A stretch of DNA of 32,140 nt from a virus, in the IMG/VR virus record IMGVR_UViG_3300030328_001409, positions 1-32,140 of that record; one strand, 5' to 3'. The position numbers and the translations under genes were made by a program. The notes beneath the pieces were generated by a model. It saw only the letters and a program-made list of their open reading frames with translations, was not told the origin of the DNA and searched no databases. This document shows, piece after piece, positions 7,110 to 15,627 of the stretch. Position 1 is the first letter of the stretch. Every line of letters starts with the position of its first letter.

Positions 7110-7808
7110 ATGCAGTTATCTGAAATGCGTGATTACGCTAGAAACGTTGTTGATATTGATTCAACAGATATTTCTGATGCTACGTTAAATCATTTTATCA
7201 CTGAAGGCTATAACCTTATTATTCATTCTGAGAAACGTTGGCCGTTTCTTGAAACTTCAACTACTTTCTCAGCAACTGCTGACACGAAAGACTACACGTT
7301 AACGACTGTTGGTACTTCTGTAACGAATGGTTTACGGGAAATTAACAGTATAAGAACTGAAGATCATGTTCTTGAATTGATTGGTTCAGACGACGGAGAC
7401 ATCATGTATCCGTTAGATACAAACACTACTGGTGAGCCTTGGTACTGGTCTTACTGGGGTGAATCTGTTCGGGTGTATCCTACTCCTGATGCTACGTATA
7501 CGATGTATGTTCGTGGTTATCGCAACGCTGCTCCTTTTGGGACTGGAACTGCTGATGATACTACTCCTGATTTGCCTGATCCTTTTGACAATGTGTTGAG
7601 TTTGTACGCTATTTACCGCTGTTATCAGCAGCAGGAAGATGGCGGCATGGCGCAACAGTATTATGTTCAGTTTGTGGGTGAGTTAGGCAATTTGGCTGCT
7701 CGTTACAATGACACTCCGGCTCCTCAACCTATGATTCTAAATAGTCGCAGGGTTAGCAAGTGGATGAGCCAATATTTGCCTGCTCGTTTACGTTACTCTT
7801 GGGAGTAA
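7110..7808 (+). CDS. Head-tail connector / tail tubular protein A-like
   Basis: A 232-residue protein with an N-terminal helical part (MQLSEMRDYARNVVDI, then LNHFITEGYNLIIHSEKRWPFLE) and a beta-rich middle (DYTLTTVGTS, DGDIMYPLD, EPWYWSYWGESVRVYPTPD). The C-terminal segment is helical (SLYAIYRCYQQQEDGGMAQQYY). This arrangement matches T7 gp11-like adaptor proteins that attach below the portal in short-tailed phages. It precedes the larger nozzle-like protein by 3 bases. The call rests on pattern and position; no catalytic motif is expected. Confidence 0.65.
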   Translation: MQLSEMRDYARNVVDIDSTDISDATLNHFITEGYNLIIHSEKRWPFLETSTTFSATADTKDYTLTTVGTSVTNGLREINSIRTEDHVLELIGSDDGDIMYPLDTNTTGEPWYWSYWGESVRVYPTPDATYTMYVRGYRNAAPFGTGTADDTTPDLPDPFDNVLSLYAIYRCYQQQEDGGMAQQYYVQFVGELGNLAARYNDTPAPQPMILNSRRVSKWMSQYLPARLRYSWE

Positions 7809-7811
7809 CGT

Positions 7812-9503
7812 ATGGCTTTAGATGATCACATTCCGCCTGCTAGTAGCGGAGAGCCTTATCGTTATGAGGAATTAAAAGATTTTACTGGTGGTTTGAACCT
7901 TAGATCGGATCAAACGTCTTTGGGTCCGTCGGAGTCTCCTGCGATGTTGAACGTTGAGGTTGATCCACGGGGCGGTATTGCTCGCCGTGACGCTATTGAT
8001 GCGTTGAACGCTTCTGCTTTGGGTGAAATTCTTAAAATTTCTTCCCATCATGAAACTACTGGCGATAATCAGATTCTTGTCGCTGCTAAGGATAGTTCTA
8101 ATACTGGTTTATATTATGGTTCTGGTGGTAATTTTACTCGTATAAATACTAGCGCTAGTGGTTCTGGTGTTGCTTTGGCTGGTCATGCTTTGCCGGGTTT
8201 TGTCACGTTTAATGATGAAACATATATTTGTAATGGGACGTTGTTTGAGACTGATAAGTCTGCTGTGAAGTGGACTGGCGCTAATAGCGCTTCTGTGTTG
8301 ACTCCTCCGACTGATGATTCGGCTGGAAGGTTTCCTTTGTCTCGCTTGATGTGTACTTGGGGTGAGCGTGTTTGGGTTGCTAATACTAAAGAAAATCATA
8401 CTGGCAGTTGGGTAACTCACGCTAACCGTATTCGTTGGTCTAAGATAGATAAAGGTGATACGTGGGAAAACGATTCCTATATAGATATTGATATTGGGGA
8501 ACATGGCGACCACATAACCGCTATTGTCCCTAATGGTGATCGTTTACTTGTGTTCAAAGAGAACGCTGTTTACGGCGTTTACGGGTTTGATTCGGATTCT
8601 TTTCAAGTAATTAACTTGACAAGAATCGCAGGAAGCATAGATGACTGCACTCCTGTTGCTTCCCCTATGGGTGTTTTCTTTTGGTACGCTCAAGAAGGCG
8701 TGTACAAGTTAAGTACAGAGTCTTTAGAATACATGTTCCATCCTATTAAACCGGCGATAACGAGAAGTCAGTTAACGTTCACTGGCGTTCCTTCTTTGAT
8801 GTGGCATGGTAATCGTTTATGGGTTTCAGTTGATTACCAGTCTGGTGATGAGATTCAAAACTCTAATCAGGTGAACCGCCGTAACGTTTTTGTTTACGAC
8901 CCTTCTTTGGGTCAGGGCGGTAGTTGGACTCGTTTTGATATTAATGCCCGTAATTTGTTTGCTTATAAACCGCCGGGTGGAACTCATTTAGGTTTGGCTG
9001 CTACTTCTGACGTTGTGTCTACTGTTACGACTGCTGCGTTTACTCGTGTGTGTAAGGTAGATATTGACGCTGATGTGGACGATTATACTGGCGCTCCTTC
9101 TAATAGCCAGATTTATTCTTTTTATCAGACTCGCTGGTTGGAGGGTAATCGCCCCACGTTTAATAAACGGTGGGGCAAGACACGCACGGTGTTGTTGGCT
9201 GATAACACTGTTTCTGTCCAGATGAAGATTTACAAGGATTATAATACTGGTAGTGAAACGAATACTTTGTCGCAGCAGATTACTGGTGAGGCTTCTTCTG
9301 CTGCTTGGGGTTCTGCGACGTGGGATTCTGATTCTTGGGTTTCTTTTGGTGATTCTCAGATTTACAAGTTCTTTAAGTGGCCTTCTGCTGGGACAGCAAA
9401 GGCTATATCTATAAGGTTTAATGTTGAACCAAGCACGAATAACAACGGTAAGTGGGGTTGCACTTCTGTGGTTGGGATGTATCGGACTAGGAGAATAAGG
9501 TAA
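7812..9503 (+). CDS. Tail nozzle / tail tubular protein B-like
   Basis: A 563-residue, beta-rich protein. It opens with KDFTGGLNLRSDQTSLG and SPAMLNVEVDPRGGIARRD, a signature I associate with T7 gp12-like nozzle proteins of podoviruses. These build a beta-propeller ring distal to the adaptor. Repeated strand-turn units follow (LPGFVTFNDETYICNG, GERVWVANTKENH, GDRLLVFKENAVYGVYGFD, HGNRLWVSVDYQSGDE), consistent with propeller blades. The C-terminus is a separate beta domain. It shares its stop with the next start (TAATG at 9501-9505). A tail identity fits the connector gene before it and the fibre genes after it. Confidence 0.65.
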   Translation: MALDDHIPPASSGEPYRYEELKDFTGGLNLRSDQTSLGPSESPAMLNVEVDPRGGIARRDAIDALNASALGEILKISSHHETTGDNQILVAAKDSSNTGLYYGSGGNFTRINTSASGSGVALAGHALPGFVTFNDETYICNGTLFETDKSAVKWTGANSASVLTPPTDDSAGRFPLSRLMCTWGERVWVANTKENHTGSWVTHANRIRWSKIDKGDTWENDSYIDIDIGEHGDHITAIVPNGDRLLVFKENAVYGVYGFDSDSFQVINLTRIAGSIDDCTPVASPMGVFFWYAQEGVYKLSTESLEYMFHPIKPAITRSQLTFTGVPSLMWHGNRLWVSVDYQSGDEIQNSNQVNRRNVFVYDPSLGQGGSWTRFDINARNLFAYKPPGGTHLGLAATSDVVSTVTTAAFTRVCKVDIDADVDDYTGAPSNSQIYSFYQTRWLEGNRPTFNKRWGKTRTVLLADNTVSVQMKIYKDYNTGSETNTLSQQITGEASSAAWGSATWDSDSWVSFGDSQIYKFFKWPSAGTAKAISIRFNVEPSTNNNGKWGCTSVVGMYRTRRIR

Positions 9504-10489
9504 TGGCAGATTTAAGTACGGGGTCGGCGTTTGTGGCTGGTACCACGATTGTGGCTTCAGCGATGAATACCCGGTTTACTAATATAGAAACTTGGGCTAA
9601 AGGTACCCCTGATTTAAGTACTTCTGGGTCTATGACTACGGTTAAGGGTACTTTGAATGTTGATGAGGCGGTTACGTTTGATGCTACTTTGGGTGTGACT
9701 GGTACTGCAACGTTTTCTGGGAATATAGATGTTGATGGTACAACTAATCTTGATGCTGTAGATATTGATGGCAATGTTCAACTTGATGGCACGTTAACGG
9801 TTGGGGTTAACGATACAGGTCATAACGTGACATTTTATGGTGCGACTGATGGGGCGTACATGAAGTACGATCAAGCCGCTGATAGATTAATTGTTTTAGG
9901 TGGTGAAATAGGTATTGGTACTGCTTCTCCTGCTAAGCCACTTGATATTGTTACAGCAAGCGGTGATGCTTATATTAAACAAAGCGATGGCACGACAACT
10001 ACTGTTTTTGGTCCTGCTGGAAACTCTTCTGCTTTATGGGGTACTACCTCTAATCACGACATTTATTTTATTGTAAACAATACAGAAAAATTAAGATTAA
10101 AAGCCGATGGTACTTTAAACAGTTCTAAAACTTATACTACTACGACTAGTACATCCGCAAACATGGTTGTTGATTCTTCACCTCAAGGAGATTTCAAACG
10201 TTCTACTTCTTCTATAAAGTTTAAAACAGATGTTGAAACAATGGATGACGATTCCGCTGATGCGGTGTTAAATCTTCGTCCTGTTTCTTACAAGTCTTTG
10301 TGTTCTGGCGATGATAAAGATAGATCTCATTGGGGTTTTATTGCTGAGGAAGTTGTTGAAATTGATTCTCGTTTAGTGCATTTTGGTCCTAACGGAGAAG
10401 CAGATGGTGTTCAATATGACCGTGTTATACCTGCCTTAGTGAATGTTATTAAGCGTCAGGAAGCACGAATAACAGCGCTGGAGGCATAA
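9503..10489 (+). CDS. Tail fibre/spike with C-terminal S74 chaperone domain (fibre 1)
   Basis: A 328-residue receptor-binding type protein. The middle is a run of short beta repeats (LDVDEAVTF, ATLGVTGTATFSG, IDVDGTTNLDAVDIDG). A module TVGVNDTGHNVTFYGAT...MKYDQAADRLIVLG is also present in fibre 2. The last 100 residues are a peptidase S74-type intramolecular chaperone: SSIKFKTDVETM, then LRPVSYK, WGFIAEEVVEID and a terminal coiled coil VNVIKRQEARITALEA. In this family the chaperone trimerises the fibre and then cleaves itself off next to a Ser. Start and stop both overlap neighbouring genes by one base (TAATG). Confidence 0.85.
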   Translation: MADLSTGSAFVAGTTIVASAMNTRFTNIETWAKGTPDLSTSGSMTTVKGTLNVDEAVTFDATLGVTGTATFSGNIDVDGTTNLDAVDIDGNVQLDGTLTVGVNDTGHNVTFYGATDGAYMKYDQAADRLIVLGGEIGIGTASPAKPLDIVTASGDAYIKQSDGTTTTVFGPAGNSSALWGTTSNHDIYFIVNNTEKLRLKADGTLNSSKTYTTTTSTSANMVVDSSPQGDFKRSTSSIKFKTDVETMDDDSADAVLNLRPVSYKSLCSGDDKDRSHWGFIAEEVVEIDSRLVHFGPNGEADGVQYDRVIPALVNVIKRQEARITALEA

Positions 10490-10719
10490 TGGGTGCCGAA
10501 ATCATCGGCGCAGTCGGGCTAATCGCAGCCGCAACTGTAAGCGGCATCTTAGCGTTGCTGGGCAAACGATTTCGGGACGAAAACAATGAGCAACACGCTC
10601 AAAATTTAACCATGTTGGAAATGATTATAGATGATGTTGGAGAAGTAAAAGATGACGTGCGCGAAGTCAGAGACTCGCAAAACCGGCATCTTGAGTGGCA
10701 CTTGGAGGAGGCTGAATGA
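10489..10719 (+). CDS. Small membrane-anchored coiled-coil protein
   Basis: A 76-residue protein with one N-terminal hydrophobic segment (IIGAVGLIAAATVSGILALL, residues 4-23), then a basic KRF and a charged helix that continues to the end (MIIDDVGEVKDDVREVRDS). The form is that of small phage membrane proteins between fibre genes, some of which act as holin/antiholin or lysis accessories. No family is certain. It is coupled on both sides: TAATG with fibre 1 and ATGA (10716-10719) with fibre 2. Confidence 0.65.
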   Translation: MGAEIIGAVGLIAAATVSGILALLGKRFRDENNEQHAQNLTMLEMIIDDVGEVKDDVREVRDSQNRHLEWHLEEAE

Positions 10720-13382
10720 GTATCCCAAAATTTCAGGTACAAAAAAACCTTACACCACCCGCTACTATCGCGATTTCGGGAAGTCCCGATTACGTCGGAA
10801 CATACGGGTCTGGCACAACGTACGCCACTGGTGATGTAGTCACATACAACGGTTCGTCGTATGTTGCTAGACAGGCGACAACTGGTAACACTCCGGGCGA
10901 TACTGCTTATTGGCAGACTCTTGCTTCTCAAGGTAATACTGGCGCTCAGGGTCCGACTGGCGCTCAAGGCGCGGCTGGTGCTGCTGGAACTAACGGTGTA
11001 ATCAATACTCTTACGGCTGGCACTAATTTGAACGGTGGAGGCTCTGCGTCCACCGTGACAGTAAATCTTGATTCAAGTATTTCTTTGACTTCTGCAACGT
11101 TTTCTGCTGCTAGTCCTCTTATTTTTGAAGGGGCTACACCTGACGCTCATGAAACCACTATTGCGGTGACTGATCCGACTGGAGATCGTACGGTTACGAT
11201 TCCTGACGGTTCGGGAACGATTGCTTATTTGGATAGCAACATTACTGGTAATGCGGCAACTGCTACTACAGCGACTACGGCTACTAACGTAACCGCTACT
11301 GCTAATAATACTGCTGACGAGACTGTTTACTTGACGTTTGTAGATGGTGCTACTGGCAGTCAAGGTGTTGAGACTGATACTGGGTTGAATTACAATCCTA
11401 GTTCTGGTGTTTTGACTACGACTTCTGTGACTGGGAACCTTACAGGTAATGTGACAGGCAACATTTCTGGAACGTCTGGTTCCACTACGGGCAATGCGGC
11501 TACGGCTACAGCATTGGCGACTGCGAGAAATATTGGTGGGGTGAGTTTTGACGGTACTGCTAGTATCAATTTGCCGGGGGTAAATACTGCTGGTAGTCAA
11601 GATACTTCTGGTACTGCTGCTGAAGCAACAAATGTTACTGCTACCGCTAATAATACTGCTGATGAAACAGTTTATTTAACATTCGTGGACGGTGCTACAG
11701 GTACGCAAGGCATAGAAACTGACACAGGTTTAAACTATAACCCTAGTTCTGGAGTGCTTACTACTACTTCTGTTACCGGAAACTTGACTGGTAACGTGAC
11801 AGGGAATGTAAGCGGATCTGCTGGATCTACAACTGGTAATGCTGCTACGGCTACGGAGGCTACTAATGTTACAGCAACTGCGAACAACACCGCTAACGAA
11901 ACCGTGTACCTTACTTTCGTTGATGGGGCTACGGGGACTCAGGGAATTGAGACAGATACTGGCCTCAATTACAATCCGAGTACGGGGGTATTAACTACTA
12001 CTTCGGTTACAGGTAATTTGACTGGTAATGTTACTGGTAATGCTTCTGGTTCTTCTGGTTCTACGACTGGTAATGCCGCTACCGCTACTGCGTTAGCGAC
12101 TGCTAGGGCAATTAATGGTGTTGATTTTGATGGTACTGGTGCGATTACGGTTACTGCGGCTGCTGGTACTTTGACTGGCACGGAGTTGAAGTCTACTGTT
12201 GTGACTTCTTCTTTGACGAGTGTGGGTACTCTTAGCGCTCTTACTGTTTCTGGTACGGTTACGATGGATTCGGTTGGGATTACAGCGGTTCAGACTTCTG
12301 CGGAGTCGTTTGCGGATAATGATACTTCTTTGATGACGAGCGCGGCTATTGATGACAGAATCAATGCCGCTGGTGGTGGCGCGGCTGGTTCTAATACTCA
12401 GGTTCAATATAATAGTTCTGGTTCTTTTGCTGGTTCAGCGAATTTAACTTTTAATGGTACTACTCTTACTGCCAATGCTTTTTCTGGTCCTTTGACTGGG
12501 AATGTAACTGGTAATGTTTCTGGAACTGCGGCAACTGTTACTGGTGCCGCTCAGTCAAATATAACGAGTGTCGGGACTCTTACTGGTTTAAGTGTCACAG
12601 GTGCGGTGACGGTTGGGGTTGATGACACTGGGCATGATGTCAAGTTTTTTGGTGCTACTTCTGGTAAATACATGTTGTGGAATGAGGACGTAGACGAACT
12701 TGCCGTTTTAGGCAACATTGTTGTTGGAGCGGCTGCTATCACCAATAATGTCCATGAAATAGAGATACATAATTCTGACAGCGATACGGCTAGGTATTAT
12801 GCTAAAGGCGGCGGTACTGGTTACACCCATTCCGATATTCGTTTTGACGCTGATGGGTCTACTCGTGGCGCTGGAATGTATTGCTTTAACGAGGCAACAG
12901 ATAAAACTTGGTTTACTGGCAGCCCTTATAATGATGCTGACGAGTGGATTGTAGGTAGAGTTTCTAGCACTTCTTTTGCTGAATCAGCGGCACAGGATTC
13001 TAATCATTTAATGAAGTTAGAAAGTGACGGCGATTTAATTATCACTGGTTCTTTGACTGAAGGTTCTGACTCTCGTTTGAAAGAAAACATTACAAATGTT
13101 TCTTTAGGTCTTAATTTTATTAATTCTTTGACTCCTAGAGAGTACACAAAAGTGGGAAGGACTCGTACTCACATGGGGTTTGTAGCGCAGGAAGTTGAGG
13201 CTGTGTTGCCTGATGCTGCTGGTACTTCTTTATGGGTTAAAGAAACTGCGAATACTGCTGGTCCTGATGAAGCAGACAATTTTGTTGAAACTCAGGGGCT
13301 TCGCTATACAGAATTTATTGCACCGTTAGTTAAAGCAGTACAAGAACTATCTGCAAAAGTTGCGGTATTGGAGGGGGGATGA
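10716..13382 (+). CDS. Large repeat-containing tail fibre with S74 chaperone (fibre 2)
   Basis: An 888-residue fibre. Domains in order: an N-terminal segment; a chitin-binding-type (CBM5/12-like) module around residues 28-70 (YATGDVVTYNGSSYV, then YWQTLAS); a short collagen-like run of seven G-x-y triplets (about 72-93); and long Thr/Asn/Gly-rich repeats with three nearly identical 60-residue copies encoded at 11283, 11628 and 11862. Next come further VTGN...GTAATVTGAAQSNITSVGTL units, a module shared with fibre 1 (TVGVDDTGHDVKFFGATSG), and a C-terminal S74 chaperone (SDSRLKENITNVSLGL, MGFVAQEVEAVLPDA, coiled-coil end). Host recognition is the expected role, and the S74 domain would be removed by self-cleavage after trimerisation. 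The ATG overlaps the previous stop. Confidence 0.88.
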   Translation: MSIPKFQVQKNLTPPATIAISGSPDYVGTYGSGTTYATGDVVTYNGSSYVARQATTGNTPGDTAYWQTLASQGNTGAQGPTGAQGAAGAAGTNGVINTLTAGTNLNGGGSASTVTVNLDSSISLTSATFSAASPLIFEGATPDAHETTIAVTDPTGDRTVTIPDGSGTIAYLDSNITGNAATATTATTATNVTATANNTADETVYLTFVDGATGSQGVETDTGLNYNPSSGVLTTTSVTGNLTGNVTGNISGTSGSTTGNAATATALATARNIGGVSFDGTASINLPGVNTAGSQDTSGTAAEATNVTATANNTADETVYLTFVDGATGTQGIETDTGLNYNPSSGVLTTTSVTGNLTGNVTGNVSGSAGSTTGNAATATEATNVTATANNTANETVYLTFVDGATGTQGIETDTGLNYNPSTGVLTTTSVTGNLTGNVTGNASGSSGSTTGNAATATALATARAINGVDFDGTGAITVTAAAGTLTGTELKSTVVTSSLTSVGTLSALTVSGTVTMDSVGITAVQTSAESFADNDTSLMTSAAIDDRINAAGGGAAGSNTQVQYNSSGSFAGSANLTFNGTTLTANAFSGPLTGNVTGNVSGTAATVTGAAQSNITSVGTLTGLSVTGAVTVGVDDTGHDVKFFGATSGKYMLWNEDVDELAVLGNIVVGAAAITNNVHEIEIHNSDSDTARYYAKGGGTGYTHSDIRFDADGSTRGAGMYCFNEATDKTWFTGSPYNDADEWIVGRVSSTSFAESAAQDSNHLMKLESDGDLIITGSLTEGSDSRLKENITNVSLGLNFINSLTPREYTKVGRTRTHMGFVAQEVEAVLPDAAGTSLWVKETANTAGPDEADNFVETQGLRYTEFIAPLVKAVQELSAKVAVLEGG
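11283..11462 (+). repeat. Fibre 60-codon repeat, copy 1
   Basis: In-frame unit starting TNVTATANNTADETVYLTF and ending NLTGNVTGN. It differs from copy 2 at 2 of 60 residues, yet only 21 of 60 codons are identical by hand count. Confidence 0.9.
11628..11807 (+). repeat. Fibre 60-codon repeat, copy 2
   Basis: Same unit as copy 1 with S26T and V29I. Against copy 3 it has 58 of 60 identical residues but only 15 of 60 identical codons by hand count. Confidence 0.9.
11862..12041 (+). repeat. Fibre 60-codon repeat, copy 3
   Basis: Same unit with D12N and S41T relative to copy 2. Most conserved residues use a different synonymous codon from the other copies. Confidence 0.9.
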
Positions 13383-13385
13383 TTA

Positions 13386-13583
13386 ATGTCAGCGACAAAA
13401 ATAATAACGGCTATTACCGCCATGCTGACCGCCGTAGGGGGGTTAATTATGGCTATTAATACAATGTTTGGCGATGAGGCTGCACCCCAGCCTGTGACCC
13501 ATATTATAATTCAAGAAGTAGGGGACTATCAACAGTTTGTAGATAATACGGACTTGTCTTATTATGAAGGAATGAAGAGTTGA
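13386..13583 (+). CDS. Small single-pass membrane protein
   Basis: A 65-residue protein with an N-terminal hydrophobic segment (about residues 5-28: KIITAITAMLTAVGGLIMAI) and an acidic C-terminal tail (DYQQFVDNTDLSYYEGMK). The charge pattern and size resemble phage holin-like or lysis-accessory proteins, but the real holin candidate is at 23363. GGAGGGGGGAT just upstream is a good ribosome binding site. Its TGA overlaps the TTG start of the next micro-gene (TTGA, 13580-13583). Confidence 0.6.
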   Translation: MSATKIITAITAMLTAVGGLIMAINTMFGDEAAPQPVTHIIIQEVGDYQQFVDNTDLSYYEGMKS

Positions 13584-13744
13584 GCGATATTAGTTTAAAT
13601 GATGTCACGTCTAATTTGACGGAACGTGGTGCTTTAGAGTTTGAATTGGCTACTTTGAGGGCGCAGGTTCAGCATTTACAAGAACTTATTAGTTCTTGTA
13701 ATTGTTGCGATGATTGTGTTTCGCAGGGTTTTGGGACAGAATAG
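13580..13744 (+). CDS. 54-residue coiled-coil protein with CNCCDDC cluster (TTG start)
   Basis: Reads MSDISLNDVTSNLTERGALE, then FELATLRAQVQHLQELI, then a Cys cluster SSCNCCDDC and a short tail. The middle has heptad-spaced Leu (a short coiled coil) and the four Cys (CxCCxxC) could bind a metal or form disulphides. The TTG start overlaps the preceding membrane-protein stop, and GAAGGAA lies just upstream, so coupled translation is likely. It may partner the membrane protein before it. Family unknown. Confidence 0.5.
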   Translation: MSDISLNDVTSNLTERGALEFELATLRAQVQHLQELISSCNCCDDCVSQGFGTE

Positions 13745-13757
13745 CCCTGTTTTATAG
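13733..13757 (+). promoter_or_regulatory. Intergenic GGGACA...TTATAG element, copy C
   Basis: GGGACA (13733-13738), then 13 bases including GCCCT, then TTATAG (13752-13757), directly before the AGGAGG ribosome binding site of the next gene. The hairpin is weaker here (GGG/CCC only) than in copies A and B. The element overlaps the last codons of the preceding micro-gene. Confidence 0.35.
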
Positions 13758-13766
13758 GAGGTTTCC

Positions 13767-14159
13767 ATGAGTTTTGGTGAGCAGGAGTATACTGCGGCTA
13801 AGTCACATTCTAATTATCAGTCTGGTTTGGCTGGTCAAATCTACGGCAGAGGTGTTCGTGATTGGAAGTTGCAACGCGATTCTGGTTTAAGAAGCGCTTA
13901 TTCTGGGTTGGCTAACCGTGGGTTGGTTAATTCTGGTATTAAACGTAAAGATTTGGGCGAGTATGGACGTGCGACTTTGCGTGGTTATGGCGATTTGCGT
14001 AGTGCTTTAGAGAAGGCTGTCGCTGAGTTGGCTTTTCAAAACATGGGTACTGAAATGAGTTATGCTGATCCTCGTTTTCAGATGGCTTTGAGTGAGGGTA
14101 TGGAGGCTGCTAAGCGTCAGGCGAATGTGGCGGAGCAGTATTGGAAGGCTACACAATAA
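13767..14159 (+). CDS. Probable small virion protein, unknown family
   Basis: A 130-residue, Gly/Arg/Ala-rich, mostly helical protein (FGEQEYTAAKSHSNYQSGLA, GRGVRDWKLQRDSGLRSAY, GSDLRSALEKAVAELAF-like). It stands between the fibre/lysis-accessory genes and two large internal-type proteins, the position of small internal virion proteins in T7-like phages. It has a strong ribosome binding site (TAGGAGGTTTCC). Its TAA shares a base with the next ATG (TAATG). The function is positional inference only. Confidence 0.6.
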   Translation: MSFGEQEYTAAKSHSNYQSGLAGQIYGRGVRDWKLQRDSGLRSAYSGLANRGLVNSGIKRKDLGEYGRATLRGYGDLRSALEKAVAELAFQNMGTEMSYADPRFQMALSEGMEAAKRQANVAEQYWKATQ

Positions 14160-15625
14160 TGGGCATTTTAGACTATTTAGATGATGCGTGGGATGCTACT
14201 GGCGGCAAAGTAGTTAGTTATGTTGACGATGTTTGGGATGCTACTAATGAAAGAGGCGATGATTCGTATTTAGAACGTTTTTTAGATACGGCTGGTTCTA
14301 TAGGGTCAGACATGTGGCATTATGATGTTCCCGGTTTGAGCGCGGAGACTAGTGTGAATCCTATTACTTGGGCAAGGGATGGGTTGAATTTCCTTGGAGA
14401 TGCCATGAGGCCGTTTACACCAGATGCGTTTGAAGAATGGATGGATAACTTTGAAGCGAACAGCCCGATTGTTCAATGGCCAGACCGAGGCATTATCCAA
14501 CCATTGGAGCGAATTATAGACGCTGTTGTGCCGCCGCATGAACAGGAATGGGTTCAAAATCTTGGCAGTTGGGTTAATGAAAACGTTTTAGGACAACCTT
14601 CTTCTCAAGTTAATTTCACTGAAGATGATTACGCTAATGCAATGGATCAAGTAGCAGATTTGGTTGAAAGTGGTCAAATGATTGCTGATCCGTTTATGCA
14701 GGATGAAATAATTAGAGCGACTATGAGCGATTTGGAAGACGTTTCAGAAGATGAGCCTACGGAAGTGGGTTGGGATCCTAATGGTCTAACCAATTTGCTT
14801 CAAGATCAAATTGCTTTCATTAAAGAGTTGACTGCGGCAGGAATATTGAATGTTGAAGACGCACGTGCGGCTACAGGACAAAGACTTGACGAAGTGTGGG
14901 GAGAACTTCAAGCAGGTTTCCAATCCGAATTAGATGATTTGGTTGCTGGCGATGCGGCTGCTGCCGCTTCGCTGGGTGCAACGACTGAATCTATAGCCGC
15001 TGATTTAGCAGACATGGGTGTAGACGCTGCCGTTTTGGACCCTGAGAGGCGCGCTATAGAAGAAATGATGGCGATGCAGGCTTCTAATGAAATGAATTTT
15101 GCTGAAGGTTTAAGAGATTCTGCTTCTTTCGGTCAGGCTGACAGGCTTTCTTCTATGAATTTCGGCATGGATGACCTTGTTTTAGGTTTAGAAATGGGTC
15201 AGTTGAGCCAGATAGGTCAGTTGGAAAACATGGCTGAGATGGCTCAGATACAAGGTTCCGCTCTGGGTGTAGACCCTATGCTGGTGCTTGCAGATATGTT
15301 GAGTGGAACTAGTGTGGCTCAACAGATGGCGGCAGGCAACGCTTCTGCCGGTGCTGATGCCGACATGATGGCTATGGCGGAATATTTAGCGGCGGCTGTT
15401 CCTGATTTTGGCGGCGATCCGATGCTTGCTTACATGACTCTTAACGGAATGTTGCCCGGCAATTACTTTAAACCTGAAAATCAAGGTTTCTTAGATTCGC
15501 TACAACCGGGGGTAATTGGTGCTTTGCAGGCAGAGATTCAAGCCATTATGCAAAATAATCAAAATATTTCTTTCCAAGATGCGACTCGTATAGCAGTTGA
15601 TTCTTTATACAATTTGGGAGAGTAG
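14159..15625 (+). CDS. Probable internal virion protein, unknown family
   Basis: A 488-residue acidic protein. The N-terminus repeats a DDAWDAT / DDVWDAT motif within 20 residues. The middle holds long helices rich in Ala, Met, Asp and Glu (LTAAGILNVEDARAATGQRL, DAAVLDPERRAIEEMMAM). The C-terminus contains several Met/Ala-rich helical segments. I see no enzyme motif. It directly precedes the 2236-residue giant (2-base gap), so the two probably act together, for example as ejected internal core proteins. The ATG at 14159 overlaps the previous stop; an in-frame TTG at 14141 is an inferior start. Confidence 0.65.
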   Translation: MGILDYLDDAWDATGGKVVSYVDDVWDATNERGDDSYLERFLDTAGSIGSDMWHYDVPGLSAETSVNPITWARDGLNFLGDAMRPFTPDAFEEWMDNFEANSPIVQWPDRGIIQPLERIIDAVVPPHEQEWVQNLGSWVNENVLGQPSSQVNFTEDDYANAMDQVADLVESGQMIADPFMQDEIIRATMSDLEDVSEDEPTEVGWDPNGLTNLLQDQIAFIKELTAAGILNVEDARAATGQRLDEVWGELQAGFQSELDDLVAGDAAAAASLGATTESIAADLADMGVDAAVLDPERRAIEEMMAMQASNEMNFAEGLRDSASFGQADRLSSMNFGMDDLVLGLEMGQLSQIGQLENMAEMAQIQGSALGVDPMLVLADMLSGTSVAQQMAAGNASAGADADMMAMAEYLAAAVPDFGGDPMLAYMTLNGMLPGNYFKPENQGFLDSLQPGVIGALQAEIQAIMQNNQNISFQDATRIAVDSLYNLGE

Positions 15626-15627
15626 TA

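Noticed and set aside
8109-8513. 134-codon minus-strand open frame
   Set aside because: Antisense to the nozzle-like protein, with low-complexity Ser/Arg/Thr/Ile composition.
11073-11600. Long minus-strand open frame under the fibre gene
   Set aside because: It lies wholly inside fibre 2 and is Ser/Arg-rich because it mirrors Thr/Asn/Gly-rich repeats; no ribosome binding site or family.
11283-12041. CRISPR-like or other DNA repeat array
   Set aside because: The repetition is at protein level; the DNA copies differ widely, and there are no short identical repeats with unique spacers.
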